From a virus: a DNA stretch of 64,000 nucleotides. The notes under the pieces were generated by a model. That model saw only the letters and a program-made list of their open reading frames with translations. It did no database searches and was not told the origin of the DNA. Both the position numbers and the translations under genes were made by a program. The stretch is from the IMG/VR virus record IMGVR_UViG_3300033182_000595, positions 16,763 through 80,762 of that record. One strand, given 5' to 3'. Shown here piece after piece: positions 23,943 through 31,725 of this stretch; the stretch's first letter is position 1; each line of letters starts with the position of its first letter.

Positions 23943-24990
23943 GAGTAACAGTTTACGCCCGCGTCCGGATACAGAGGTACCCAGTTATGGTTTGGGAGAA
24001 CTTATAGATTTAGGTAGTAAGGCTATAGGCAGTCTGGGCAACTTAGTTAGTAGTGGTGCTGGTCAATTAGGTAACCTTGTAAGCAATATACCTGTAGTGG
24101 GTAATGTGGTTGGGGATGTAGTATCCCATGCGGGAGCTGGAATAGGAAATTTGGTATCCGGTAATATAAGTGGGGGACTTGGTAGCCTATATACTGCGGC
24201 TGACACGGCACTCGGAGGTGCATTACCCGGTATTAGTGGGGCATATAATGTGCCTTTAACTGCGGCAGTTGGGCAACCCACAGGGTATTTAAGTAGTTTG
24301 TACACGGGTGCGGATAAAATGCTTGGTGGATATCTTCCTAATTTTGGAACATTTTCTCAATATACAAGTCCCGCACAGGCGGCGGCTCAAGCGGCGGCTC
24401 AAGGACTTAATGCAAACAATGCTGTTGGCACGACCTTAACTCGTGGCGGGGTAACTGGTCCGACTACATACACAAGCGTGCCTAATGCTATGGCTGAAGT
24501 TGGTGGTGCAAGTAGTGGTGGATTTTGGGATACCGCAAGTAAGATCGCCAACACTGCACAGATAGGTGGTGCATTATATAGTATGATCAAAGGACCGAAG
24601 GGTGCGGGTCAGGGTGGTGGTGCAAGCAATCAAGCACAGTATCGTCAGATGACAGGAGGCACACCCGGCACTGCAATTCAACCAGGCATACAGGGATCAA
24701 ACACTGGATCCAATGCGGGAGTGGGAGTAGGGAAAGGTGGTGCTAATTCCCGAGGGCAGGGCACGAATGAGACAGGTGGACTTACGCAAATCAGATCGGG
24801 GATATCTGAATCAGAAGCGATCATGCAAGAAACCAAAGACCTGATTGATGACTTTAAAAAATTTATGGACGAGAATAAGGGAGATCTTAGTGATATAGCC
24901 AAGAGCCCTATGGAGGAGGCAAGAGACAAGACCCCATTGACCCCAGACCCGTATTCATCACTTGGATCTGCGTATTCTATGTTAAGGTGA
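23941..24990 (+). CDS. Gly/Ala-rich probable virion protein with TEVPSY motif
   Basis: 349 aa from ATG 23941; an upstream TTG-started reading would run through the control region and is rejected. Residues about 8-14 read DTEVPSY, shared with the protein at 28734. Residues 15-190 are Gly/Ala/Leu/Val-rich with repeated LGNLVS and GGLGSLYT(A/G)AD units; the middle is Gln/Gly-rich; the C-terminus is a charged helix ending in a Pro-rich tail. The composition suggests a membrane-active or structural virion protein. No family is named. Confidence 0.75.
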   Translation: MSNSLRPRPDTEVPSYGLGELIDLGSKAIGSLGNLVSSGAGQLGNLVSNIPVVGNVVGDVVSHAGAGIGNLVSGNISGGLGSLYTAADTALGGALPGISGAYNVPLTAAVGQPTGYLSSLYTGADKMLGGYLPNFGTFSQYTSPAQAAAQAAAQGLNANNAVGTTLTRGGVTGPTTYTSVPNAMAEVGGASSGGFWDTASKIANTAQIGGALYSMIKGPKGAGQGGGASNQAQYRQMTGGTPGTAIQPGIQGSNTGSNAGVGVGKGGANSRGQGTNETGGLTQIRSGISESEAIMQETKDLIDDFKKFMDENKGDLSDIAKSPMEEARDKTPLTPDPYSSLGSAYSMLR

Positions 24991-25289
24991 TCTCTTTAAA
25001 ACGCTTCAGGGAATTTCTTCGGGTGGCATTTGGCCCGAAGGTTTCTTGGCGTGACTACCTTGAAATTTTAAAGTCTGCCTTTCAGATTGCAAGGAGTCCA
25101 TATTCACAGGAGATGTGGCGGGCTCGTATGCTTGTGTGCTATAAATGCCCTATATTCGACAAGGAGCGTAAGACCTGTCGACCCTTCCCGAGTAGCAAAA
25201 TGGGATGTGGATGCTATACGCCCTACAAAGCATTGGTTAAGTTCCACTGCTGGGGGAGGGAAAGATTTGGAGACAATTTCGGATGGTAA
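24987..25289 (+). CDS. Cys-rich small protein, 100 aa, possible zinc or Fe-S binder
   Basis: The C-terminal half has CYKCPIF, CRPF, GCGCYTP and FHCW, six Cys in about 40 residues. The N-terminal half is a basic amphipathic helix. It overlaps the previous stop as ATGA. Such Cys clusters accompany phage PP-loop genes, as the next gene is; function unknown. Confidence 0.7.
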   Translation: MISLKRFREFLRVAFGPKVSWRDYLEILKSAFQIARSPYSQEMWRARMLVCYKCPIFDKERKTCRPFPSSKMGCGCYTPYKALVKFHCWGRERFGDNFGW

Positions 25290-25398
25290 TAAAGTGGGAT
25301 AAATTTGAAGGAGCCATTCAGGGTGATGGATGCAGTGCTACTATGGAACTTATGTTTACTGGCGCAATCGTGATTGGATTGGAGATATTAGCGAGGGG

Positions 25399-26244
25399 AT
25401 GATTAATGTACTATCATTAGGAGCGGGTGTGCAGTCATCCACAATGGCGTTAATGGCGGCAAAGGGTGAGATTACACCGATGCCTGATTGTGCGATTTTT
25501 GCGGACACGCAAGCAGAACCTGACTCTGTTTATGAGTGGTTAGATTGGCTTGAGAAAGAATTACCATTTCCTGTGTATCGGGTAACGAAGGGTGATCTTA
25601 CAAAAGACTGCTTAGAACCAAAGGTTAGGCAAAATGACTCAAAGAATGGTAAAAAGGGAAGCACTTATATTAAGTCGATCATCCCAAAGTTTGGTATATC
25701 AGAGGATGGAGAAGTAAGTGCCGCAATAGGTAGAGCTTGCACACAGGACTACAAAATTCGCCCAATCCATAATAAGATCAAAGAATTGTTTGGGATTAAG
25801 CGTGGCGAGAAAGATGTCAAAGTAATCCAATGGATTGGTATTTCATACGATGAGATTCAGCGGATGAAGGAGTCTCGTGACAAATGGTGCGAGAATCGTT
25901 GGCCGCTTATTGAGATGGAAATGCAAAGACATCATTGCAAACAATGGATGAAAAAGCATGGTTATCCTGAGCCTCCGAGATCTGCTTGTTATTATTGTCC
26001 GTTTCATAGTGATGAAGAGTGGAGGAATCTTCGTAATGAAGAACCTGGGTATTTCCAAAAAGCAGTCGAATTTGATAAGCAGTTAAGGTCACAGCATAAG
26101 AAATATGCACCTGAGTTGCGGATGTCTGTATACCTCCATCGCTCATGCAAACCACTTGATGAGATCGACTTTGATTCTGACGAGGACAAGGGCCAACTCA
26201 CATGGGATTTTATGGCCGAGTGCGAAGGAATGTGTGGTGTATGA
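25399..26244 (+). CDS. PP-loop (PAPS-reductase-like) enzyme
   Basis: 281 aa from ATG 25399; the frame is open to 25330. SLGAGVQSSTMALMAAKG at the N-terminus is the PP-loop ATP-pyrophosphatase motif (SxGxxSS). IFADTQAEPDSVYEWLDWL, ACTQDYKIRP and SACYYCPFHSDEEW add conserved Cys residues that could bind a cluster or zinc. Phage members are usually labelled phosphoadenosine phosphosulfate reductase, but the family also includes DndC-type DNA phosphorothioation proteins. Sulfate reduction is doubtful here; nucleic-acid modification is an equal possibility. The adjacent nuclease overlaps it as ATGA. Confidence 0.82.
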   Translation: MINVLSLGAGVQSSTMALMAAKGEITPMPDCAIFADTQAEPDSVYEWLDWLEKELPFPVYRVTKGDLTKDCLEPKVRQNDSKNGKKGSTYIKSIIPKFGISEDGEVSAAIGRACTQDYKIRPIHNKIKELFGIKRGEKDVKVIQWIGISYDEIQRMKESRDKWCENRWPLIEMEMQRHHCKQWMKKHGYPEPPRSACYYCPFHSDEEWRNLRNEEPGYFQKAVEFDKQLRSQHKKYAPELRMSVYLHRSCKPLDEIDFDSDEDKGQLTWDFMAECEGMCGV

Positions 26245-26771
26245 AACTAACGCTCCAGCCCGATGAGGTACAAGTCTGCCAAATGGTTGGGCGGATGCGT
26301 AGTCTGATTGCCCGTGGAAACGGGGTGCGTGATGCGAAGATGGGCAACCACGATGGCGCGGAAGCGGATGTGATGGGAATGATGGCGGAGTATGGGTTTG
26401 CGAAGAAGATGAATGTATTCCCTGATTTGGGACTTACCCCAAGGAGCGGTTCCGCAGATGGTGTGCTGTCGAGCGGAAAGCGTTATGACATCAAAGCGTC
26501 CAAGCATCCCAATGCCCGACTGCTCAGTACGCTAAAGGTAAACCCCGATGTGGATGTATATGTACTATGCGTGGTGGATGGGAATCACTTGGATTACAAG
26601 GGATGGGCCCCGATATCTGACCCATCTCCATATTGGAGTGTAAATTTTTTGTCCGATGGGCACTTGGAGTATAAACCCTTTGAAGCGGGTAAGCTGGAAC
26701 AGGCTTATAGGTGGTGTGTGGAAACAATACTAAATCATGAGCGACAACACAAAGAACGAGGAAATTCTTGA
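26241..26771 (+). CDS. PD-(D/E)XK-like endonuclease candidate
   Basis: 176 aa. ATG 26241 overlaps the previous stop. Helix with Glu in HDGAEADVMGMMAEYGFAKK, then SADGVLSSGKRYDIKASK, which fits the D-(x)n-DxK catalytic core, then VYVLCVVDGNHLDYKGW as the following strand. The pattern resembles Holliday-junction-resolvase-type phage nucleases. Metal-dependent cleavage is inferred from the motif only. Confidence 0.65.
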   Translation: MKLTLQPDEVQVCQMVGRMRSLIARGNGVRDAKMGNHDGAEADVMGMMAEYGFAKKMNVFPDLGLTPRSGSADGVLSSGKRYDIKASKHPNARLLSTLKVNPDVDVYVLCVVDGNHLDYKGWAPISDPSPYWSVNFLSDGHLEYKPFEAGKLEQAYRWCVETILNHERQHKERGNS

Positions 26772-26913
26772 AGCTAGAATGCGTAATATCGAGATGGACT
26801 TAAAAATGGTTGAGAACAATCAGGAGAGATTGGAAAACAACCGTGCCCAGTTGGTATTAAAGCTTATAGAAACAAGGGAAACCCTCCTGTCTTTACAAGA
26901 ACAGGATGAATGA
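26737..26913 (+). CDS. Small coiled-coil protein, 58 aa
   Basis: MSDNTKNEEILEARMRNIEM continues as one long heptad-rich helix to LSLQEQDE. Overlaps the nuclease gene by 35 bases and the next gene by eight. Family unknown. Confidence 0.62.
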   Translation: MSDNTKNEEILEARMRNIEMDLKMVENNQERLENNRAQLVLKLIETRETLLSLQEQDE

Positions 26914-27151
26914 TCTGACCTTTGTTGTTCGGGGGAACCTGCGCAATATGGGGTGGATTGTACGATCCCAAGGTCCATTGGGGGAAGGTCCTGTCGGCCC
27001 TAGACTTGCGAAAGGTACGAGATTCCCGTTTGAGATTGGAGTTGATTTTGACTCTAAAGCAGATGCGGAAAGAGCCGCCGAAGAGTGGGAGAAGTGGTAT
27101 TATTCTCAGCCATATCTAAAGAAGAAAAGACCGAATAAGTATATTGCATGA
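26906..27151 (+). CDS. Unknown protein, 81 aa
   Basis: Starts AGG-ATG inside the previous gene. MNDLTFVVRGNLRNMGWIV, then FDSKADAERAAEEWEKWYYS and a basic end. No family recognised. Confidence 0.65.
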   Translation: MNDLTFVVRGNLRNMGWIVRSQGPLGEGPVGPRLAKGTRFPFEIGVDFDSKADAERAAEEWEKWYYSQPYLKKKRPNKYIA

Positions 27152-27155
27152 ATCC

Positions 27156-27177
27156 GTAACACGAATTAAAATGTAAC
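27156..27177 (+). promoter_or_regulatory. Copy of the 22-bp GTAACAC element before the small basic protein cluster
   Basis: GTAACACGAA then ATGTAAC, 22 bases, right after the stop at 27151. It stands at the head of the unit encoding small Lys/Cys-rich proteins. Confidence 0.5.
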
Positions 27178-27179
27178 AT

Positions 27180-27299
27180 GTGAGCCATGTGCAGAACGAG
27201 CTAAGATGGATAATCGCACTAACATTATTCTTCTTAGAGCGAGACCTGATCTTGGACACAATGTTCGCACTAATTGAAATCGTACTCACATTCCTATGA
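27180..27299 (+). CDS. Possible tiny membrane protein, 39 aa, GTG start
   Basis: Reads from GTG 27180 through LRWIIALTLFFLERD and MFALIEIVLTFL; its stop overlaps the next ATG (CTATGA). No Shine-Dalgarno is visible. Hydrophobicity and coupling are the only support. Confidence 0.33.
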   Translation: MSHVQNELRWIIALTLFFLERDLILDTMFALIEIVLTFL

Positions 27300-27430
27300 A
27301 GAAAAAAGCAAAGTCTAAGAAGGACGCGTGTTACCATAAGGTAAAGCGTAGCTATAAGGTATTTCCGAGTGCGTATGCTAGTGGTGCGATCGCTAAGTGC
27401 CGGAAGAAGAGAGCGGGGAAGAAGAAGTGA
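27296..27430 (+). CDS. Small Lys/Cys protein with YKVFPSAYASG motif
   Basis: 44 aa: MKKKAKSKKDACYHKVKRSY, then KVFPSAYASGAIAKCRKK. This K-K-D-x-CYHKVK...PSAYASGA...CRK pattern is common in small phage proteins of unknown role. Often found with the neighbouring families and suspected to be virion-associated. Confidence 0.78.
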   Translation: MKKKAKSKKDACYHKVKRSYKVFPSAYASGAIAKCRKKRAGKKK

Positions 27431-27431
27431 T

Positions 27432-27671
27432 ATGGCAGTTCGTAAAGGCAAAGCTGGGGCAAATCTTAAACGCTGGTTTAAGGAGAAGTGGACTGATCAA
27501 AATGGACGTCCTTGCGGTAATAAAAAAACTAAGGGAGTCAAGAAGTGTCGCCCCAGTAAGAAGATTTCAAAATCAACCCCCAAAACATGGAAACAGGTTG
27601 GCAAAAAGAAAAAGGCGCTCGTTGCTGAAAAAAGGAAAGTAGGCATGGGTCGCAGAACAAAGAAAGCGTAA
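27432..27671 (+). CDS. Small basic protein, 79 aa, DUF5872-like
   Basis: ATG 27432 is one base after the previous stop. KRWFKEKWTDQNGRPCG, then KGVKKCRPSKKISKSTPKTW; Lys and Cys placement matches the DUF5872-type phage proteins as I recall the family. Very basic, likely DNA- or RNA-binding. Confidence 0.72.
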   Translation: MAVRKGKAGANLKRWFKEKWTDQNGRPCGNKKTKGVKKCRPSKKISKSTPKTWKQVGKKKKALVAEKRKVGMGRRTKKA

Positions 27672-27673
27672 TT

Positions 27674-27814
27674 ATGCACTGTAAAGGAAAGAAAAAAGGA
27701 AAGACTCAGGTAAAGAGCTACTCAATGACTAAGAAGGCATTTAAACCATGCAGTAAGTGCAAGATGCCAGCTAAGTGTAAGAAGGCAGGTAAATGCCTAC
27801 TTCATAAACATTAA
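27674..27814 (+). CDS. Small Lys/Cys protein, 46 aa
   Basis: MHCKGKKKGKTQVKSYSMTK, then CSKCKMPAKCKKAGKC. Four Cys in a CxxC-x5-C-x5-C layout could bind one zinc ion. Two bases after the preceding stop. Confidence 0.65.
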   Translation: MHCKGKKKGKTQVKSYSMTKKAFKPCSKCKMPAKCKKAGKCLLHKH

Positions 27815-27816
27815 AG

Positions 27817-28173
27817 ATGGCTACTGAGATCGGAGAGAACGTCCAGGTAAAATCAAACCTTCAATTTGTTTTGAAGGTAATCGCTGTGTGCGGTGGTTTG
27901 GTCTGGGGGTACTCCGTGATATTTCACAAACTTAATGAGTTGGATAACGGACTGAGTAGAGTGCAACACGAGGGTACGATGCTTGGAGATCTCGGTGCCA
28001 GGATGATGCATCTCGAGAAATTTGCCGAGCAATCAAAGGGAGACCTGGATCATTTAATGAGCCTACAGGACACACCAATCACTTCCGATCACCAACAATT
28101 TGAGCGACTTAAGTATCTTGAAAAGGAACTAGACAGATTGCGTGACAAAGTAGAAAACCATTTAACAAAATAA
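27817..28173 (+). CDS. Membrane-anchored coiled-coil protein, 118 aa
   Basis: One transmembrane span at about residues 16-36 (FVLKVIAVCGGLVWGYSVIF), then an extended coiled coil (ERLKYLEKELDRLRDKVEN). Topology resembles small phage lysis or virion-anchoring proteins. Holin-, spanin- and structural roles are all possible. Confidence 0.7.
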   Translation: MATEIGENVQVKSNLQFVLKVIAVCGGLVWGYSVIFHKLNELDNGLSRVQHEGTMLGDLGARMMHLEKFAEQSKGDLDHLMSLQDTPITSDHQQFERLKYLEKELDRLRDKVENHLTK

Positions 28174-28177
28174 CATC

Positions 28178-28429
28178 ATGGCCAAACCAGCAAAAGGTAA
28201 GCGATTCGCAAAAGTAGTTACTAATCCCAAAACTGGGCGTAAGCGCAAAGTATCTTACGGACAAGCAGGGAAAGCAAAAGGTGGCGGGGACAGAATACGT
28301 CCGGGCACAAAGAAAGGTGATGCCTACTGCGCTCGATCTGCTGGTATTAAGAAGTGTAAGAACCCACCATGTGCTAATGACTTATCCCGTAAGAAGTGGA
28401 AGTGTCGTGGAAAGAAGTCCATGCGATGA
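28178..28429 (+). CDS. Small Lys-rich protein, 83 aa, DUF6321-like
   Basis: KVVTNPKTGRKRKVSYGQAG, then GDRIRPGTKKGDAYCARS and CANDLSRKKWKCRGKKSM. I recognise this as a family of phage proteins of unknown function (DUF6321-like, from memory). Cys in three places could bind metal. The next gene begins at an ATGA overlap. Confidence 0.78.
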   Translation: MAKPAKGKRFAKVVTNPKTGRKRKVSYGQAGKAKGGGDRIRPGTKKGDAYCARSAGIKKCKNPPCANDLSRKKWKCRGKKSMR

Positions 28430-28560
28430 GTGATTGTTGTTCATGCTGTAAAAAGAAGGCTAAGAAAGCCAAGAAGGCTATGACTCCTAAGTCATGGAAG
28501 GGTAAGTCTGTAGATATCGAACTGGCTAAAACTGCATATAAAAATGGCAAGCGAGCATAA
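28426..28560 (+). CDS. Small Lys/Cys protein, 44 aa
   Basis: MSDCCSCCKKKAKKAKKAMT, then PKSWKGKSVDIELAKTAYKN. Two CC pairs at the N-terminus followed by a Lys/Ala helix. Coupled to both neighbours. Confidence 0.6.
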   Translation: MSDCCSCCKKKAKKAKKAMTPKSWKGKSVDIELAKTAYKNGKRA

Positions 28561-28750
28561 AGATGATCTACCCGTTATTAAAATCACTTCTGAAGAGGAG
28601 GAAGTCTTTGTTAAACTTGGGCTTGAAATGGAGGATTCCACACATGACATGCTTGTTAAGTGGGGAAAAGAGGAAGCCACTGATGAGGACTATATAAATA
28701 TAGCATTCAGGAAAGCATTGGAAAACACATTAGATGAAAGCTCTAAGTAA
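28544..28750 (+). CDS. Small acidic protein, 68 aa
   Basis: MASEHKDDLPVIKITSEEEE, then a helical acidic remainder. It is the only acidic member of this run of basic genes. Function unknown. Confidence 0.6.
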   Translation: MASEHKDDLPVIKITSEEEEVFVKLGLEMEDSTHDMLVKWGKEEATDEDYINIAFRKALENTLDESSK

Positions 28751-29993
28751 TTTATACGAAAATAAGTCCGACACTGAGGTGCCAAGCTACTTCCTGTCTA
28801 ATATTGGCGCTCTTACCAGTATGATGGTAAACTCAATGAGGAATATCAATAACGCCGCATTGAATGCTAAAATCGACGCAGATAATCCAAATAATGATGC
28901 AGAGTTAGAAAAAGCGGCGCTTGCTAAAGCCGCCGCAGAAATGGATGCCTACTCAAATAGGCAAAGTATTGCTAATAATCCAAATCTACCAAACGCTAAG
29001 CCTCACTATTATATAGACAGCCTTGACGATCAGCGTGGTTTGTATGCCATGATGAACCCCGGCAAGGAGATTTACCATATAGATAGTATGGATAAAGCTA
29101 GGAGTCTCTTCGGGCTACTTAATCCAGGTGCAGAGTACATAACCTCAACAGAGCATATGTGGGATGACTATGTAAGAAGGAATCCTGACCTCATGAGGGT
29201 TGCGCAAGACCCTGGTAATAAAAGTATTGGTGGGGGTAACTGGTTGCGTGGGATAACTTCTTTAGCAGACCTAGGGCAAAGACATTATACTAGACATGGT
29301 GCAAGAGAGGGCAGGGGATTAAGGAGTCCAAACACAATGTATTTAAATGGTCAGAAAGTAGACCCTAGTCAATTACCCGAGGTGGGTGGTTATTACTTTA
29401 AGGATGGATCTCGTTTTACCAATGACATGCTTCCTAGCTATGGATACTATGATGAGAACTACAATCAGGTAGCTCCCGAGAAAAATAGTGCGTTGTTATC
29501 AATAATGGCAAATGCACAGAATCCTGACGCACCACGGCAAGAGTTCTATGATCCAGTGAAGTATCCAGAGATGGAGAACATGAATCCAATAGCCAAAAGG
29601 AATATGTCTCTTAGGAATAATGTAAGTAGGCGTGCCCCCGAAGCAGTATATGCAAATAATTACCTGGAGTGGCTAAAGGGACAACCTGAGCTAATGGATG
29701 ACTTTGAGTTAAACTTCAATATGTCCAACCACTACGGGGAAACAGATGCAGAGAAGATGCGTGGACTGATGTCCATGTTCGCTAAGGCAAAATACGACGA
29801 GGGGGTAGGGAATAGGGAAATGCCCCAGTACCGAATGGAGCAGAAACTGAATATTAAGGACAGGTATGATGGAAACTACAAAGATATCATGAGTAGATTA
29901 TACCAGCCTGTTTCTGGTACTAGATCTGAGAGAAATTTAGGTGGAACAAATAAAGCAAGAGGACTTGCCGCACTGCTTAGTGCAATGGGATGA
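28734..29993 (+). CDS. Probable virion protein with TEVPSY motif, 419 aa
   Basis: Residues about 13-18 read TEVPSY, shared with the protein at 23941. Asn/Ala-rich N-terminal helix, then two related segments HYYIDSLDDQRGLYAMMNPG and YHIDSMDKARSLFGLLNPG, an internal duplication. Later parts are Tyr/Asn/Pro-rich. No enzymatic motif. Likely structural or ejected protein, by composition and by the shared motif. Confidence 0.7.
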   Translation: MKALSNLYENKSDTEVPSYFLSNIGALTSMMVNSMRNINNAALNAKIDADNPNNDAELEKAALAKAAAEMDAYSNRQSIANNPNLPNAKPHYYIDSLDDQRGLYAMMNPGKEIYHIDSMDKARSLFGLLNPGAEYITSTEHMWDDYVRRNPDLMRVAQDPGNKSIGGGNWLRGITSLADLGQRHYTRHGAREGRGLRSPNTMYLNGQKVDPSQLPEVGGYYFKDGSRFTNDMLPSYGYYDENYNQVAPEKNSALLSIMANAQNPDAPRQEFYDPVKYPEMENMNPIAKRNMSLRNNVSRRAPEAVYANNYLEWLKGQPELMDDFELNFNMSNHYGETDAEKMRGLMSMFAKAKYDEGVGNREMPQYRMEQKLNIKDRYDGNYKDIMSRLYQPVSGTRSERNLGGTNKARGLAALLSAMG

Positions 29994-30238
29994 AGGCAGA
30001 ACACCTTGAGGCAAAACGATATCTTTTCACCAGTTCACTAAATCCTGATAATGTCCACCTTGTAGATATGGACGAGTTTGATGGATACGGCGAGTGCTCT
30101 TGCGAGCACTTCGCCTTTAAATTGTATCCTCGACTTAGGCTTCGGAAGCGACCTCTTGCTCCTGCTTGTCGCCATCTTCGGCGGGCTCGCCGGATTCTGA
30201 AGCTTGCTGAGCAGCTTGAGCTTTCGCGCCAGCTGTAA
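29990..30238 (+). CDS. SWIM zinc-finger-like protein, 82 aa
   Basis: ATG overlaps the previous stop as ATGA. GECSCEHFAFKLYPRLR, then PACRHLRRARRIL, fits the SWIM pattern CxCx(n)CxH with a basic insert and helical end. SWIM fingers bind DNA or protein. The second half runs antisense to a minus-strand gene for about 104 bases. The CxC...CxH match favours a genuine gene. Confidence 0.6.
   Translation: MKAEHLEAKRYLFTSSLNPDNVHLVDMDEFDGYGECSCEHFAFKLYPRLRLRKRPLAPACRHLRRARRILKLAEQLELSRQL
30089..30118. terminator. Hairpin at convergent gene ends
   Basis: GGCGAGTGCTC, four-base loop, GAGCACTTCGCC, then TTT. One bulged base in an 11-bp stem. It lies inside the SWIM coding region near the convergence of plus and minus transcription, so it may act as a terminator for one strand. 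Confidence 0.45.
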
Positions 30239-30401
30239 CTCTTCCATACACTTCAAACTTCGCGATCTCGAAGTGACCAACTAGCTCACCAAGGGTAAGC
30301 TCTTGCTCTTGTGCCATTTTAAGACCTGTTGCAATGAGAACCTCTGCAATAGGTGCGGTTTTTTGTTCGTCGTCCGACGGTTTATTAGTTTCCTCGCTCA
30401 T
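30135..30401 (-). CDS. Unknown protein, 88 aa, with low-complexity tail
   Basis: N-terminal part MSEETNKPSDDEQKTAPIAE, then ALKM-type helix and LGELVGHFEIAKFEVYGRV; the tail is Ala/Glu/Gln-rich and is antisense to the SWIM gene. Start overlaps the stop of a tiny membrane protein gene as ATGA. Last gene of the oxygenase operon. Confidence 0.6.
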   Translation of the reverse strand: MSEETNKPSDDEQKTAPIAEVLIATGLKMAQEQELTLGELVGHFEIAKFEVYGRVTAGAKAQAAQQASESGEPAEDGDKQEQEVASEA

Positions 30402-30505
30402 TTTTTATTTAGTACGTTGTCTAGTATTATTACCCCAGCGATAATGAATATCGCCCACATAAATATTTGTAGCATGTTGTATTGCTGAAGAAATGCCTCA
30501 ATCAT
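30398..30505 (-). CDS. Tiny single-pass membrane protein, 35 aa
   Basis: MIEAFLQQYNMLQIFMWAIF then IIAGVIILDNVLNKK. ATG lies within the end of the oxygenase gene and the stop overlaps the next ATG. Hydrophobic span with a Lys end. Resembles the MWAI-containing tiny protein at 31722. Confidence 0.6.
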   Translation of the reverse strand: MIEAFLQQYNMLQIFMWAIFIIAGVIILDNVLNKK

Positions 30506-31277
30506 TCAACTCCCTTACCTCTGGATATCCTTGTTCTAACTTTTCCTTATCTTTCTGCGGAGGCACAAACTTAAGCCAGAACACGAACAGATACCTGTCT
30601 CCCGATTTTAAAGGCAAACCCCTATGTAAATTACTAAAGGTAGGGAATATCAATCCGTGACCATTAGGTAGTGGATCTACCTCACCTTTTCTCCAAAACT
30701 CAGTACCACCACCTTCATATTCACCCGTATTTAACGGTACAACCATGGTGATATCTGCACTACCATCGTGATGCCATGCAGTTTGGGTTATTTCCTTCGG
30801 ATTGTAGTTAGCTAATTGAATAATCCCTGTGTTTACTCTTCTATTGAAAATAGTTTCAAATATAGGGTTAATCTTTGCGTAAATTAGCTGAAACATTGAG
30901 CGATACCAACCAGGAGCATTGTTAGCTAATACAAACTCCTCGATCTGTACCTCCTTCTCCTCTTCCTCGTTTACTTTAAACCCATTAGTGGCCTTGATGT
31001 TATTGATTTCATCGACCATTACCTGGCAAAACATGTCACTAAATAATGGCACAGAGAATACATCCGGTAGATGTTCCTTAACATGTGACAATACAGGAAA
31101 GTCTTCAGGTTTTGCTATATTTCTAAATTCTGTATCGTCTACAAATTTCTTAAGTATAGGCTTAGTCGCTTCAATATCCTTACTTAATTCAGGATTCAAC
31201 ATCCACTCGGCGGGAACGAGGAGAAGGTGGTTCTTCATCACATAGTTACCCGATTCCTCTAGGTAGGATAAGTTCAT
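30498..31277 (-). CDS. 2-oxoglutarate/Fe(II)-dependent dioxygenase
   Basis: 259 aa. The C-terminal domain has AWHHDGSADITMVVPLN (HxD iron ligands), YEGGGTEFW, and FSNLHRGLPLKSGDRYLF, supplying the distal His and the Arg that binds 2-oxoglutarate. This is the prolyl-4-hydroxylase-like family common in aquatic phages. Substrate is unknown: protein, nucleic acid or small molecule. The N-terminal about 130 residues are not recognised. Overlaps the gene upstream by four bases. Confidence 0.88.
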   Translation of the reverse strand: MNLSYLEESGNYVMKNHLLLVPAEWMLNPELSKDIEATKPILKKFVDDTEFRNIAKPEDFPVLSHVKEHLPDVFSVPLFSDMFCQVMVDEINNIKATNGFKVNEEEEKEVQIEEFVLANNAPGWYRSMFQLIYAKINPIFETIFNRRVNTGIIQLANYNPKEITQTAWHHDGSADITMVVPLNTGEYEGGGTEFWRKGEVDPLPNGHGLIFPTFSNLHRGLPLKSGDRYLFVFWLKFVPPQKDKEKLEQGYPEVRELND

Positions 31278-31444
31278 TTGATTGCCCTAATTATTGCCTG
31301 AGCACCCTCTGTGTTTTTAGTGATTATTACCTCACCGCCAACTAAAAGGATCTTCCAGAATTGATCCCTTTGCTTCACATAAACCACATTGCGTGGATTT
31401 ATGTAATACCTTTCAGCGTTCTGATCTTCTATGCTAATACCCAT
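31274..31444 (-). CDS. FlbD-like small protein, 56 aa
   Basis: ATG 31444 overlaps the HNH stop as TAATG. RYYINPRNVVYVKQRD, then LLVGGEVIITKN and a short helix, the same layout as the 18087 protein. Function unknown. Confidence 0.6.
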   Translation of the reverse strand: MGISIEDQNAERYYINPRNVVYVKQRDQFWKILLVGGEVIITKNTEGAQAIIRAIK

Positions 31445-31725
31445 TATACCAAATATCCTTTCTCTCTCGCCCAAATGGGCTCTCTGTGAATCTTATCATG
31501 ACAACCTCTGCATGTTGATAACCAGGTATCTATTTCAAGATAGTGCTTCCCCCGTCCCGCCTTGTGGTGGATGTCTGTCGACTTTGCCTTCATACACACT
31601 TCGCAAATAGGTAACTTTTCCAAAAATTCCTCTCTCAGGATCCCATACTCCTTCATTTCTTTGGATCGACGCTTCGATACACGCTTTAATGGAGTTTTTC
31701 TCTTTAGCGGACCGGAACGCTTCAT
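31444..31725 (-). CDS. HNH endonuclease-like protein, 93 aa
   Basis: Basic N-terminus, then CEVCMKAKSTDIHHKAGRG, then LSTCRGCHDKIHREP. CxxC, HH, CxxC and H are in the order of a zinc-stabilised HNH domain. Such small HNH proteins often assist packaging or nick DNA. Here it lies in the oxygenase operon, away from the terminase. Confidence 0.8.
   Translation of the reverse strand: MKRSGPLKRKTPLKRVSKRRSKEMKEYGILREEFLEKLPICEVCMKAKSTDIHHKAGRGKHYLEIDTWLSTCRGCHDKIHREPIWAREKGYLV

Noticed and set aside
25399-26244. QueC-type preQ0 synthase to accompany DpdA
   Set aside because: The PP-loop reads SLGAGVQSS and the Cys pattern is that of PAPS-reductase-like phage proteins, not QueC.
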